This document shows positions 1 through 9,163 of a stretch of 64,000 nucleotides of DNA, in pieces (the first letter of the stretch is position 1; each line of letters starts with the position of its first letter). The notes below the pieces were generated by a model. The model worked only from the letters and a program-made list of their open reading frames with translations. It was not told the DNA's origin and made no database searches. Source of the stretch: an uncultured Clostridia bacterium. Its GTDB lineage: Bacteria; Bacillota; Clostridia; Oscillospirales; Acutalibacteraceae. The stretch spans positions 1 to 64,000 of the forward strand of contig CALWVF010000021.1 of NCBI GenBank assembly GCA_944384925.1, in the 5' to 3' direction. The position numbers and the translations under genes were made by a program.

Positions 1-249
1 CTGGTGGTAACGTCGTGGTATTCGGAGGACAGGACTGAAGTCACGTGGGACATGCTATACGGGGAGGACGGCAACCCTTTTGTTAAAGGGGAAGCCGTCA
101 AGTTCGACTGCTTCCCCTTTGGCTCCACCAACAGGCAGCTCTTGCATCCAATTTCGGTTGATATGCAGCAAGCTACCAAACTTTATTTCGCAGTGATGAA
201 GTTTATATTTAACTTCGAATACTCTAAAGTAATAAAACATATATTTTGA
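1..249 (+). other. Open frame of unknown origin at the window edge
   Basis: The frame is open from the first base to a TGA at 247-249, so it could be the 3' end of a gene beginning outside the window. The first ~175 bases are clearly richer in G and C than the AT-rich sequence that follows, and the last ~20 codons look like ordinary AT-rich spacer. An 11-bp inverted repeat (85-95 with 110-120) lies inside it. I recognise no domain. It may be a gene tail or a transferred fragment rather than a functional gene. Confidence 0.25.
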
Positions 250-258
250 TACACGAGG

Positions 259-287
259 AAAGCCCAGAATGCCTGGGCTTTTTTTGT
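259..287 (+). terminator. Rho-independent terminator
   Basis: An 8-bp GC-rich stem (AAGCCCAG/CTGGGCTT) with a short loop is followed by a run of T. It closes whatever transcript enters from the left edge. Confidence 0.85.
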
Positions 288-320
288 TTTTATGTAGATA
301 TTGGCTCGACTAACCTTAAA

Positions 321-515
321 CTATTTATTAATCATTTTGTTATCTGTTCTTCCTGTGAGACAGTCTAATGAAACGTTGAAAGTATCTGCTATTTTTATTA
401 AAATTTCCAGTTAGGTTCACGTGTCATCAATTCGTAATTTTGATACGTTTTTTCGGTGACATCTGAGTAAATAGCAACTTCTCTTTGTGTTAATTTTGCA
501 TTGTTACTTATAAAT
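321..515 (-). pseudogene. Frameshifted XRE-family HTH regulator
   Basis: On the minus strand the first part reads LTQREVAIYSDVTEKTYQNY, a typical XRE helix-turn-helix. After REPN the frame breaks near 413-420 and continues one frame over as EILIKIADTFNVSLDCLTGR, the usual end of such repressors (compare VSSDYLLGK in the intact regulator at 59962-60234). One lost base (TTG to TG after the REPN codons) explains the break. The N-terminal helix is missing and a stop lies just upstream. It is divergent from the family gene at 658 and was perhaps once its regulator. Confidence 0.7.
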
Positions 516-533
516 TAAATATTTTTAGAATTA

Positions 534-551
534 TACTAACAATTGTTGGTA
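534..551. promoter_or_regulatory. Palindromic operator candidate
   Basis: TACTAACAATTGTTGGTA is an 18-bp palindrome with one mismatched pair. It lies between the divergent XRE remnant and the family gene at 658, where an XRE operator would be expected. Confidence 0.35.
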
Positions 552-579
552 TATTCTGAATTTTAATATATTATAATTA

Positions 580-631
580 TTTTGCCAATGGCAACGGTAA
601 GTGATAGAAAACAAAAAATGCTTTGGCAAAA
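580..631 (+). promoter_or_regulatory. Stem-loop upstream of family copy 1
   Basis: TTTTGCCAA (580-588) pairs exactly with TTGGCAAAA (623-631) across a 34-nt loop. It sits 26 bp ahead of the likely start at 658. It is not related in sequence to the hairpins in front of the other family members. Confidence 0.45.
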
Positions 632-657
632 CGTTCAAGGAAGTGTTGGTAGGTAAA

Positions 658-1317
658 ATGAATATTTTTAAAGACATGGAAGTGCTATTTATTGGACCAG
701 GTTGTAAGTACATTACGAAATGTGTACAAGATTTTTGGGAACTATCTGCTGGAATACGTAAAGATCTTGGAGAAAGAGGCTATTATTTAGACCAGTATTT
801 ATCAAAAGTCATCGAAGTTTTGGCGCGCATTGATTTAGCTACAGCAGGTGAAATTGCAGATTATATATGCTGGAAAGTCCTTAATGACTGTTATATATTG
901 TGTGGAACGAAAGCGAAAAAAGAAAAAAGTGAATTTTTTAATGTATCGAAAAAATATATCGAAAATCATCATACGAATTTTATTAATAGGCACTCGAAGG
1001 TGCAATTTTATGCAGGTAATATTTTGATAAATCACTTAGATATTTTTGCTGAAAAAGCAAAACATATTTATATGAAAAACATTTTATCCGGGGTTGATTA
1101 TCCTGTATCTAATAAGATGTATGAAAGAATATCTAACATAATTGGTGAAGAACGTATGGAAAGGTTAAACGATGAAATGTGCGAGGCATTTGCGTTTGGT
1201 CCGATTATGGTATCAGCAACACAACAAATTGTAATTCGAGGGCTTGAAATGTTTTGCTATGTAGATGCTGAAAGCTCTAAAAAGCTATATCATTTCATGT
1301 TGGAGGAAAATATATAA
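658..1317 (+). CDS. Unrecognised paralogous family, copy 1
   Basis: A 219-residue soluble, mostly helical protein with no signal peptide or membrane segment. I do not recognise the family. It is a close paralogue of the broken gene at 51393-52045 and a distant one of 61204-61887. Shared landmarks are FWELS..IRKDLGER.YYLDQYLS near residues 25-50 and IIGEERMERLNDEMCEAF..GPIMVSA..QIVIRGLE near residues 160-200. The start at 658 is chosen because it matches the start of copy 2; an in-frame upstream GTG at 601 has no counterpart there. The stop overlaps the dead remnant of a partner gene. Charged and Cys-containing stretches (CYILC near 80) give no function. Confidence 0.75.
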   Translation: MNIFKDMEVLFIGPGCKYITKCVQDFWELSAGIRKDLGERGYYLDQYLSKVIEVLARIDLATAGEIADYICWKVLNDCYILCGTKAKKEKSEFFNVSKKYIENHHTNFINRHSKVQFYAGNILINHLDIFAEKAKHIYMKNILSGVDYPVSNKMYERISNIIGEERMERLNDEMCEAFAFGPIMVSATQQIVIRGLEMFCYVDAESSKKLYHFMLEENI

Positions 1318-1406
1318 TTTAGAATTTCAATGCTGAGTTTCAAGATTTTTTAAATGAAATGATAAAATGTGTCAACTCTTCAAATGTTTTTAAAGCCTCA
1401 TGGTAA
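1317..1406 (+). pseudogene. Decayed remnant of the 95-aa partner gene
   Basis: Aligned codon by codon with the intact gene at 51106-51393, this stretch keeps the same overlap with the preceding stop, but the start ATG is ATT and codon 2 is TAG. The following codons still read NF....F.DFLNEMI against NF....Y.DFMSNMI in the intact copy. The frame ends at a TAA at 1404-1406 after about 27 further codons. The pair was therefore once present here too. Confidence 0.65.
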
Positions 1407-1815
1407 CAATATAAAACTACCCAACTGGACAATTACGTGCTCTCACTAATCACCAGTTACCTAAAATAAGCACACAAACCTCAGTAAACTAACAAGTTCT
1501 TTAAGCACTTTTTTCTTATGTGTATCTATTATAATTTGCATAATTGTAAAGCTTCAAATAATCTGCACCTTTTTACATTAATATAACCCTATTATAATTA
1601 TCTTCACTATTCATATATTAAGGTTTTATCTATAACCCATTTTTAATCTAAAGTTTTCCAATATTATATTATATATATTGTGTTAAATATTTAGAATATA
1701 TTACTATAAAATTCACCAGTATATAAAATATAATTTTTCCATAATTTAAGTAGTGACATTTTATTGTTTTTGTTGTATGATTTAATTGTTGAAAACAATG
1801 AAAGGAGTTGATAAA
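1407..1815. other. Gene-free AT-rich spacer
   Basis: No open frame with a credible ribosome binding site, no clear terminator and no repeat was seen. The last 60 bp should contain the promoter of the surface protein that follows. Confidence 0.5.
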
Positions 1816-4800
1816 ATGAATAAAATTTTATCAATATTTTTAGCTTTTTGCTTTATTATTAACCCTGTTGTAATTAATACCGCATATGCACAATCTGCAG
1901 AAAGCCAGGTAGAAATCAACAGCACAAACTTCCCTGATAGTAAATTTATGGAAAAGGTTAAAGAATATGACCTAGATTCAGACAATATTCTATCAGAAGA
2001 AGAAATCAGCCAAGTTACATATATGTTTTTAAACTATATGCAAATTGAAAATCTAAAGGGCATTGAGCATTTTACTAATTTATCAACACTTCATGCTGAT
2101 ATGAATCGCTTAACAACATTAGATCTTTCAAACAATCAAAATTTAAAATACTTATATTGTAACAACAATATGTTAACAGACATCAACCTTCCCGCAAGTT
2201 TGGAACGTCTTGAATTATTCGCAAATGAATTTACTCAATTAGATTTAAGTAATTTAACAAATTTAAAATTCCTTTATATAAACGACAACTACCTTACCAA
2301 CTTAGATTTAAGTAATAACCCTCTCGACGGAGGCGCTGGATTTGTTGCAAATTATAATTTTTTAGAGAGTATCACATTACCTAATAATAATATGGAATTT
2401 GATTTCAGTGGTCGTCTTGCTGAACAACTATACCCAAGAGAAAAAGCATACGGATATAATATAACATGGTATAAGAATGCAGAAAAAACTGAAATATTAG
2501 ATCCAGAAAGCGAACCTAATATCACCCTTCAAGGTCAAACATTATATGCTGAATACACTCCTATAGAATACACAGTTCAATTCGATGCTAATGGCGGAGA
2601 AGGTGAAATGGAGTCTCAAAGCTTTACATACGATAAGGCTGAACAATTATCAACAAACCAATTTACCCGCTCTGGTTATGACTTTTCAGGATGGATTAGT
2701 GAATCTGGCCAATATTTTTCAGATGGTCAAGAAGTAAGCAATCTTACATCTACAGAAGGCAAAACAGTTACTTTAAAAGCAACATGGCAAACTCACGATT
2801 ATACCGGTGAAACTTACAATATAACCTTACATGCAAACGGTGGAGAGGGTGAAGATGTAGAAATAGATGATGCTACTTATGGAAACGAATATCAACTTCC
2901 TCAAAATACGTTTACAAAAGAACACGCAGAATTTAAAGGTTGGTCTTTTTCTGCAGACAATAGCCAAGTAATATTTTCAGACGAAGATAATGTAAATATT
3001 AAAAACCCAGATTATACAAATGATAATGGTACACTCCATTTATACGCTGTTTGGGAAACTAAGACATATGATGTGAGTATGATAGCTCACCACGTTCAAG
3101 ATACATTTAAAGTTGAACATGGACAAAAGATTTCTGAACCTGAGCAACCTCTTCAATCAGGATATACATTTAATGGATGGAAAGCAACTGATGAAGAAGA
3201 AATGTGGGACTTTAATAACACTGTTGAGAAAGACTTAACTTTATATGCAGAATATACACCTGTTAGTTATAATATTGTATTCAACGGAAACGGAGCAGAT
3301 AACTCAGATGCAATGGATTCTAACAATTTCTCTATAAATTACAACGAATCTAAAGTTCTTCCAAAGAATACATATACAAAGCAATATCATACTTTCTTAG
3401 GTTGGTCACTTGAAGAAAATGGTGAAGTACACTTTTTAGATCAAGCAACCATATTTGAATTAACTGAAAATAATAGCGAAACAATTAATTTATACGCTGT
3501 TTGGTCTAGAAATCCTGCAAAAGTAACAATTAATGTTGACGGTACAAAAACAGAGATTAATCTTAATCAAGGCGATATACTTGATGTTGAAGCTCCATCT
3601 AAAGTGGGATACGAATTCTCTGGATGGAAAAACGATGAAACTCAAAGCATGTGGGATTTAGAAGATCCTGTTACTCAAGATATGAATCTTACTGCAGAAT
3701 TTACTCCTATATCTTATACTGTTCAATTTAACGGAGCAGGAGCAGATAACAGTGATGCTATGGATGACAGCAGCTTAGAAGTTAATTACGACCAAAAAGT
3801 AAACTTGCCTAAAAATTTATATCAAAAAGAAAATTATACATTTGTAGGATGGGCAACACAAGAAGGTGGCAATGTAGTATACAACGACGAGGCAGAGATT
3901 ATTAACTTATCTCAAACTCAAGGTGAATCAATTACATTATATGCTATTTGGAAAAAAGATGTTGTTTATGTATCAATAAACGACGGAGTTAATGGTCCAT
4001 ATCAATTGCCAGTTGAAAAAGGAGATATCCTTCCTGAAAGTATAAACACAGAACGCAAAGGGTATACTTTGGAAGGATGGTATACAGATGAGTCTTTAGA
4101 ATTAAGCAGTAAATTCGATTTATCTAGTCCCATACTTTCATCTGTTAATTTATATGCTAAATGGACCCTAAATAACTATACTATAACATTTAAAAATATT
4201 GACCGTGAGCCTATAACTTATACCGTTAATGATGTTATAACCTTAGAATCTCCTTATAAAGAAGGTTATGAATTTCTTGGCTGGGTTGATGAAAATGGTA
4301 AAGAAATTAGCAGCACAATTCAAAATAGTGCAGAAAATATAAATCTTTATGCTAACTATAAAAAAATCGAAGATAAAAACCCGATTATTTCTTCCGGAAA
4401 TTACTACGACACATTATTAATAGGTATGATTGAAGAAAATAAAAATAAAAGTGAAACTATTTTAGAACATACTATAAAAAATATAGCCTCTATATTGGGA
4501 AACAATACAGAGCTAATTGAAAAAATAAAAGAAGCATATCAGCTTAACAAAAATGTTAAAGGATATATAGAAACAAGTATCCTAAATGAAGAACAGGTAT
4601 CAGCATTTGAAAAGAGTTTAATTGCTAACACTTTAAAAAATCTACAAAGCCAACATTCAGGTCGTTTATTCAATATACTTTCTTACTTTGACATATCCGT
4701 TCCTGTTAGGATTGATTCAGAATTAGTTGGTCATATATCTAATCTTTCAGAAAATATTACATTTAGTTTTGCTGTTCCTGAGCAATTACAACGTGATGGA

Positions 4801-5118
4801 AGAATGTTTAAAATATTACGAATTCATAATGGTGAAGTGTCTGTTATAGATCCTTCAGAATTAGTAAACGGCATTCTTTCATTCCAAACAGACAGATTTT
4901 CAACTTATGCACTTGCATATGCAGATCCGGATAGTAATACTTCTGTTAATGATACTCAATTCACAGATGCTGCAGACGATTCCAATACATCAGACGTTGC
5001 TTCATGGGTAGAAACAGGAGATACTAGTAAAACTATAATATATATAATATTTGCTACTTCTTTAGTTCTATTATGCGTATTTGCTATAACAAATAAAAAA
5101 AATTCAGAAAATGAATAA
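1816..5118 (+). CDS. Secreted LRR and InlB-type repeat surface protein
   Basis: A 1100-residue exported wall protein, probably an adhesin or binding scaffold. The start at 1816 follows AAAGGAG; an ATG 30 bases upstream would spoil the signal peptide. Order: signal peptide (1-25, ending AYA-Q), leucine-rich repeats (about 60-190, NLT.L..L.LS.N), then eight Listeria-Bacteroides (Flg_new) repeats marked by cores such as GYTFNGW, YHTFLGW, NYTFVGW and GYEFLGW, about 245-880. A domain without repeats follows, then a C-terminal ETGDTS, a hydrophobic helix and the tail NKKNSENE. That end resembles a sortase signal but lacks the proline of LPxTG, so it may instead be a plain membrane anchor. Confidence 0.9.
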   Translation: MNKILSIFLAFCFIINPVVINTAYAQSAESQVEINSTNFPDSKFMEKVKEYDLDSDNILSEEEISQVTYMFLNYMQIENLKGIEHFTNLSTLHADMNRLTTLDLSNNQNLKYLYCNNNMLTDINLPASLERLELFANEFTQLDLSNLTNLKFLYINDNYLTNLDLSNNPLDGGAGFVANYNFLESITLPNNNMEFDFSGRLAEQLYPREKAYGYNITWYKNAEKTEILDPESEPNITLQGQTLYAEYTPIEYTVQFDANGGEGEMESQSFTYDKAEQLSTNQFTRSGYDFSGWISESGQYFSDGQEVSNLTSTEGKTVTLKATWQTHDYTGETYNITLHANGGEGEDVEIDDATYGNEYQLPQNTFTKEHAEFKGWSFSADNSQVIFSDEDNVNIKNPDYTNDNGTLHLYAVWETKTYDVSMIAHHVQDTFKVEHGQKISEPEQPLQSGYTFNGWKATDEEEMWDFNNTVEKDLTLYAEYTPVSYNIVFNGNGADNSDAMDSNNFSINYNESKVLPKNTYTKQYHTFLGWSLEENGEVHFLDQATIFELTENNSETINLYAVWSRNPAKVTINVDGTKTEINLNQGDILDVEAPSKVGYEFSGWKNDETQSMWDLEDPVTQDMNLTAEFTPISYTVQFNGAGADNSDAMDDSSLEVNYDQKVNLPKNLYQKENYTFVGWATQEGGNVVYNDEAEIINLSQTQGESITLYAIWKKDVVYVSINDGVNGPYQLPVEKGDILPESINTERKGYTLEGWYTDESLELSSKFDLSSPILSSVNLYAKWTLNNYTITFKNIDREPITYTVNDVITLESPYKEGYEFLGWVDENGKEISSTIQNSAENINLYANYKKIEDKNPIISSGNYYDTLLIGMIEENKNKSETILEHTIKNIASILGNNTELIEKIKEAYQLNKNVKGYIETSILNEEQVSAFEKSLIANTLKNLQSQHSGRLFNILSYFDISVPVRIDSELVGHISNLSENITFSFAVPEQLQRDGRMFKILRIHNGEVSVIDPSELVNGILSFQTDRFSTYALAYADPDSNTSVNDTQFTDAADDSNTSDVASWVETGDTSKTIIYIIFATSLVLLCVFAITNKKNSENE

Positions 5119-5221
5119 AAAATATTAATATGAAAATAACTTATTAAAATAAAAATTATCATATTAAATTTAAAACTTTTAAGATCTTAGGAATATTATT
5201 ATAAAGTTGTTAATATAAACT

Positions 5222-5249
5222 AAAAAGCCTAGTTACACTAGGCTTTTTA
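5222..5249 (+). terminator. Rho-independent terminator
   Basis: AAAAAGCCTAG and CTAGGCTTTTT form an 11-bp stem ending in T residues, 100 bp after the surface protein. Confidence 0.85.
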
Positions 5250-5696
5250 CATTATTGAATATAATATTAATGCATTCTTCAGGATTTTATTTTCTTTCTG
5301 ATATGATATCATCCACATTAATAGTTGCACATTTTTATAAAATCTAAATCCATAAGAATAAAATCCTCAGTGTATCTACGGATTTTAAATGCTTTTTATA
5401 ATTTTATTTATTAACAACAAAAATACTTGTTATAAAAAATTACAATAAGTATTTTTAATATTCAAGTTGCTATACTTACACTCCAAGCTAATATTAAATA
5501 CTATATATTATTGCAATATATTCAAAAATCTATAAAATCTTAAGTTAGTGAGTTTATAAATTTTTTAAAGTATTGTATAATAAAGTAAGAATTTTTTTTG
5601 ATTAGCGGTGGTTGTTTATATTTATAATTGACTATAATGCCTAAAGCTTCGACAAAATCAAAAAGCCGAATACTACAACCCCTAAAGGAGTAATTA
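5250..5696. other. Spacer with inverted repeats and a possible pseudoknot
   Basis: No gene seen. AGGATTTTATT near 5281 and AATAAAATCCT near 5360 form a long-range inverted repeat. Closer to the next gene, TTTTTGATT (5595-5603) pairs with AATCAAAAA (5656-5664), and GGTTGT (5610-5615) with ACAACC (5675-5680). The two pairings are interleaved, as in a pseudoknot, and end just before the ribosome binding site of 5697. Confidence 0.35.
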
Positions 5697-6554
5697 ATGA
5701 ACCAAAAAAGAAAACAAATATACATAATAACTCTAGCAATTCCCGCATTAATTGCCTTAATAATATGGATTTATTGGGGAAACTCTGCACTTACAGTTAA
5801 TAAAATTATAATTAAAAGTAGTAAAATACCTCAAAGCTTTTCCGGTTATCGCATTGCTCAGATATCTGACCTTCATAACACAAAATTTGGAAGTAACAAT
5901 AACAGATTATTAAACAAGCTAAAAGAAACTAATCCAGATATTATTGTCATTACTGGAGACTTTGTAGATTCCCATCATACGAATATAAATATTAGCCTTG
6001 ATTTCGCAAAGCAAGCCGTATTAATTGCTCCTACATATTATGTAGCGGGCAATCATGAGGCCAGAATACTTGGATACAATAAATTAGAGAAAGAAATTGA
6101 ATCTGCCGGTATCGTTGTTTTAAAAAATGAAAAAATCCAATTAAAGAAGGCTAAAGAATATATTACTCTTATTGGCATCGATGACCCGAGTTTTCGACAA
6201 AACTATTTAATCTCTGACTCTAAAATGTTAATAAAATCCATCTTAAACAACTTAATAACTAAAGATGATACATTTACAGCAGTACTTTCCCACAGACCTG
6301 AATTATTTGATGCTTATGTAGAAAGTGGTGCAGACCTTGTATTTACAGGTCACGCTCACGGTGGCCAATTCCGGTTACCATTTATAGGAGGTATTTTAGC
6401 TCCTGGGCAAGGATTATTTCCAAAATATGATGCTGGACTTTATTCAAAGAATAATACTAATATGATCGTAAGCCGTGGACTCGGAAATAGTACTTTTCCA
6501 TTTCGTATAAATAACATTCCTGAAATTGTTGTTGTAGAACTGCAATTTAAATAG
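5697..6554 (+). CDS. Membrane-anchored calcineurin-like metallophosphoesterase
   Basis: A 285-residue phosphoesterase of the YkuE type, with an N-terminal membrane helix (about 9-26) and the catalytic domain probably outside the membrane. All family metal-binding motifs are visible: DLHN near 57, GDFVDS near 91, GNHEAR near 120 and GHAHGGQ near 218, the last being typical of this subgroup. The substrate is unknown; relatives act on UDP-sugar or lipid pyrophosphates. Start follows CTAAAGGAG by 8 bases. The gene stands alone, with a possible leader structure upstream. Family assignment is firm, the substrate is not. Confidence 0.9.
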   Translation: MNQKRKQIYIITLAIPALIALIIWIYWGNSALTVNKIIIKSSKIPQSFSGYRIAQISDLHNTKFGSNNNRLLNKLKETNPDIIVITGDFVDSHHTNINISLDFAKQAVLIAPTYYVAGNHEARILGYNKLEKEIESAGIVVLKNEKIQLKKAKEYITLIGIDDPSFRQNYLISDSKMLIKSILNNLITKDDTFTAVLSHRPELFDAYVESGADLVFTGHAHGGQFRLPFIGGILAPGQGLFPKYDAGLYSKNNTNMIVSRGLGNSTFPFRINNIPEIVVVELQFK

Positions 6555-6740
6555 ATGTATCATAAACCTTAATTATGTCATCGATAATTTTAATATTTAT
6601 ACAATATGAACAATATATGTTTTTTAAAAAATAACATATTATAATATATTTCATATTCTTGATTAAAATATTGATTTACCATTTATAATTTTATTTTACC
6701 TCACATATAAATTTACTATATTTATTATGAGGTGAAGAAT

Positions 6741-7700
6741 TTGAAATTAGTATTGTCTATCTCAGGTGGAGGAATTCGCGGTATTATTCCTGCTATAATA
6801 CTTTCTGATATTGAAAAACGCGTTGGAAAACCAATTTCAAAATGTTTTGATTTAATCGCTGGTACATCTACAGGTGGAATAATTGCTGCTTTACTTTCAG
6901 TATCTGAAAATAATAAACCTAAATATTCTGCTTCACAAGTTGTCGAATTATATAAACAATTTGGCACCCAAGTTTTTAAAAAAAATTTGTTCCGTACACT
7001 CATTACTTTAAATGGATTAATTAGCACAAAATATAGTTGTAAACCACTTGAAAACTTATTAAAATCATATTTAGGTAAGGCAACATTATCTAATACAACA
7101 ACCAATCTGTTAATTCCTGCATATCAAATCAGCAATATCCCATACCCACATTTCTTCAAAACATCTAATGCAAAACTCCAGAGCAGCAATAAACTGAGTA
7201 ATCCTAAGCTTTGGCAATGTGCACGAGCCACAAGCGCTGCTAATGGATATTTTAAGCCTTTTAAATTAGATAACAACCATACATTTTTAGATGGAGGCTT
7301 ATTTGCCAATAACCCAGCTATGTGTGCATACGCACAAGCCAAAAGCAACTATGGAAATCGCGAAAAAATAGTAATAGTATCTATTGAAACCGGCGAAAAC
7401 CTTGTCGGATACAGCTATGAAAAAATACGAAATTGGGGTATACTACAATGGGCGATACCATTTTTTAAACAAACCTCCATCTCTTCCTCTGCAACTATAG
7501 ACTATATGTTGAGAACACTCTCACAAAATGGCGATAAATATTATTGTGTCCAGACTGATTTAGACAAACAATCTCTAAGAATGGACGACGCTAGTACTGA
7601 AAACATTGAAAGATTAGAAATCGCTGCTAAACACTCACTTGTTAATAATTCTAAAGTAATTAGCGATATTATTAATATAATTACATATCGTTCACTTTAG
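6741..7700 (+). CDS. Patatin-like phospholipase
   Basis: A 319-residue cytosolic-type lipid acyl hydrolase with a Ser-Asp dyad. Visible: the oxyanion loop SGGGIRG (7-13), the nucleophile elbow GTSTGG near 42-47, and the catalytic Asp in FLDGGLFANNPA near 180-191. No signal peptide. The start is taken as TTG at 6741 because GAGGTG lies 6 bases upstream and the protein then begins MKLVLSISGGG as in relatives; a GTG at 6732 would overlap that site. Substrates are probably membrane phospholipids. A terminator follows directly. Confidence 0.9.
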   Translation: MKLVLSISGGGIRGIIPAIILSDIEKRVGKPISKCFDLIAGTSTGGIIAALLSVSENNKPKYSASQVVELYKQFGTQVFKKNLFRTLITLNGLISTKYSCKPLENLLKSYLGKATLSNTTTNLLIPAYQISNIPYPHFFKTSNAKLQSSNKLSNPKLWQCARATSAANGYFKPFKLDNNHTFLDGGLFANNPAMCAYAQAKSNYGNREKIVIVSIETGENLVGYSYEKIRNWGILQWAIPFFKQTSISSSATIDYMLRTLSQNGDKYYCVQTDLDKQSLRMDDASTENIERLEIAAKHSLVNNSKVISDIINIITYRSL

Positions 7701-7711
7701 ATATAAAAGTA

Positions 7712-7744
7712 AAGTACAGATTTGATATTATTTAATCTGTACTT
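7712..7744 (+). terminator. Bidirectional terminator
   Basis: AAGTACAGATT pairs with AATCTGTACTT (11 bp) between two convergent genes, so it can serve both. Confidence 0.75.
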
Positions 7745-7766
7745 ATATTATTTATCAATTATTATT

Positions 7767-8012
7767 TTATTGGTTGCTATATTTTTGTTTTACCGAATTA
7801 ATTTTTTGTTGGTCAACTTGTTCAGTTGAATACCATCCCTTTTGAGACATTTTATTATATATAGTATCTTGCATGCAAAGCGATTCCTTTAATGCATCAT
7901 TAAAGGTATTATGAACATTGCTTGTAGACGATTCAATTGTACCATGCATATACAAATCACAAACACCCTTTTGAAGAAGGAGTATATTTTCGACTAAATT
8001 TTTATCATCCAT
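7767..8012 (-). CDS. CotF-like spore coat protein
   Basis: An 81-residue protein resembling the CotF/ferritin-like coat family, with the characteristic helical run ALKESLCMQDTIYNKMSQKGWY and a polar Gln/Lys-rich tail. It would be deposited on the forespore surface during sporulation. Start is ATG at 8012 after GGGGG with 7-base spacing, rather than an in-frame codon 18 bases upstream. It follows the smaller coat-type gene at 8033 by about 20 bp, so the two are probably one transcript. Confidence 0.7.
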   Translation of the reverse strand: MDDKNLVENILLLQKGVCDLYMHGTIESSTSNVHNTFNDALKESLCMQDTIYNKMSQKGWYSTEQVDQQKINSVKQKYSNQ

Positions 8013-8032
8013 ATTATTTACCCCCAACAATA

Positions 8033-8206
8033 TTATAACAAATTGCAGAAACTTTTAAATATCTGCTGATGCTTTTGGTTTAATTGTTCAACACAAGATT
8101 TTAAATCTGAATCTTGTATTTTATTAATTGTTTCATTACAAACTGTTTGAAAATATTTTTCATGACTCAATGCATCTTCAATATACAATAATTCTTTTGT
8201 AGTCAT
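8033..8206 (-). CDS. Small CotF-like protein (57 aa)
   Basis: A short gene, MTTKELLYIEDALSHEKYFQ at its start, then a helical region to a TAA at 8033-8035. The opening matches the N-terminal half of CotF-type coat proteins, where the neighbour at 7767 carries the C-terminal-type half. A strong GAGGTGA lies ahead of the ATG at 8206. It is first in a likely two-gene sporulation transcript. One family domain split over two small proteins is common in Clostridia. Confidence 0.7.
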   Translation of the reverse strand: MTTKELLYIEDALSHEKYFQTVCNETINKIQDSDLKSCVEQLNQKHQQIFKSFCNLL

Positions 8207-8437
8207 TTACATCACCTCTATGTTAGTATGCTTTTTAGTTTAAATAATATACATTGATAATTAGTTTATTTTATATATTAAAGTGTAAACACATAATTTA
8301 ATTATATTATATATATTTTATAACAATAATTTTATAGCACTATTACATAAATATTTACATTGTTAATATCTCCATAAAATAAATTTAATTATAATATCCT
8401 TTTAATTTCAAGCATACCATATAGTGGAGGGATTTTT

Positions 8438-8899
8438 ATGATAAAATTAAAACCGCTTTTATCAAGTATATTAATAAGTCTTGGTACTGGCATCATTGCA
8501 GCTCTTATTACAATGAGTTCTATGAATTTATATGAAAAAATTAATTTACCTACATTATCTCCACCATCTGTCTTGTTTCCAATAGTGTGGTCTATATTGT
8601 ATATTTTAATGGGTATTTCCTCATATCTTATATACATATCAGATAGTCCCAGCAGAGATTCTGCACTAACAATTTATTTCATACAGTTATTTTTTAATTT
8701 TGTATGGCCTATAATATTCTTCAATTTTGAAAACTTCCTTTTTGCATTTATATGGCTCATAATTCTGTGGATTCTAATATTAGCTATGATTGTGTCGTTC
8801 TACAAAATTAATCCACTCGCTTCATATTTACAAATACCATATTTACTCTGGGTAACGTTCGCCGGATATTTAAATCTTGCCATATATTTATTAAATTAA
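8438..8899 (+). CDS. tspO: TspO/MBR family membrane protein
   Basis: A 153-residue protein with five membrane helices, the normal length of bacterial TspO. Diagnostic segments: LSPPSVLFPIVWSILYILMG near 45-65, QLFFNFVWPIIFF near 85-97, and the C-terminal LLWVTFAGYLNLAIYLLN. TspO proteins bind porphyrins and related tryptophan ligands and are linked to stress responses; the role in an anaerobe is unclear. Start follows GGAGGG. It appears monocistronic. Confidence 0.9.
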   Translation: MIKLKPLLSSILISLGTGIIAALITMSSMNLYEKINLPTLSPPSVLFPIVWSILYILMGISSYLIYISDSPSRDSALTIYFIQLFFNFVWPIIFFNFENFLFAFIWLIILWILILAMIVSFYKINPLASYLQIPYLLWVTFAGYLNLAIYLLN

Positions 8900-9100
8900 A
8901 CTTTTTAGTATTAGATTAAAAACTTAATTTTTGTATATAATAATTTAATAAGTGCCAAGGATAGAATCACAAAAAATAAAATCCTAACAGTTTTAGATTT
9001 ATTGCTTGTATTCTATATTAATTGTCACTTAAATATGCTAGGTTTTACTCAAAAAAACTCTGCAAAATTAATGATTTTAATTTCTAACTTAATATTTTTA
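8900..9100. other. Gene-free spacer
   Basis: No open frame or strong terminator is visible between tspO and the promoter of the next gene. Confidence 0.5.
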
Positions 9101-9129
9101 TTGACATAATATAAAAAGGCTCCTATAAT
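9101..9129 (+). promoter_or_regulatory. Consensus sigma-A promoter
   Basis: TTGACA at 9101-9106 and TATAAT at 9124-9129 with an exact 17-bp spacer, 34 bp before the secreted transglutaminase-like gene. Strong constitutive expression is expected. Confidence 0.85.
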
Positions 9130-9163
9130 AAACTTACAAAATAAATAAGGAGATTTTTATAAA

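Noticed and set aside
601..657. Longer N-terminus of family copy 1 from GTG at 601
   Set aside because: Copy 2 starts at the equivalent of 658, and the extra region overlaps a stem-loop rather than conserved protein sequence.
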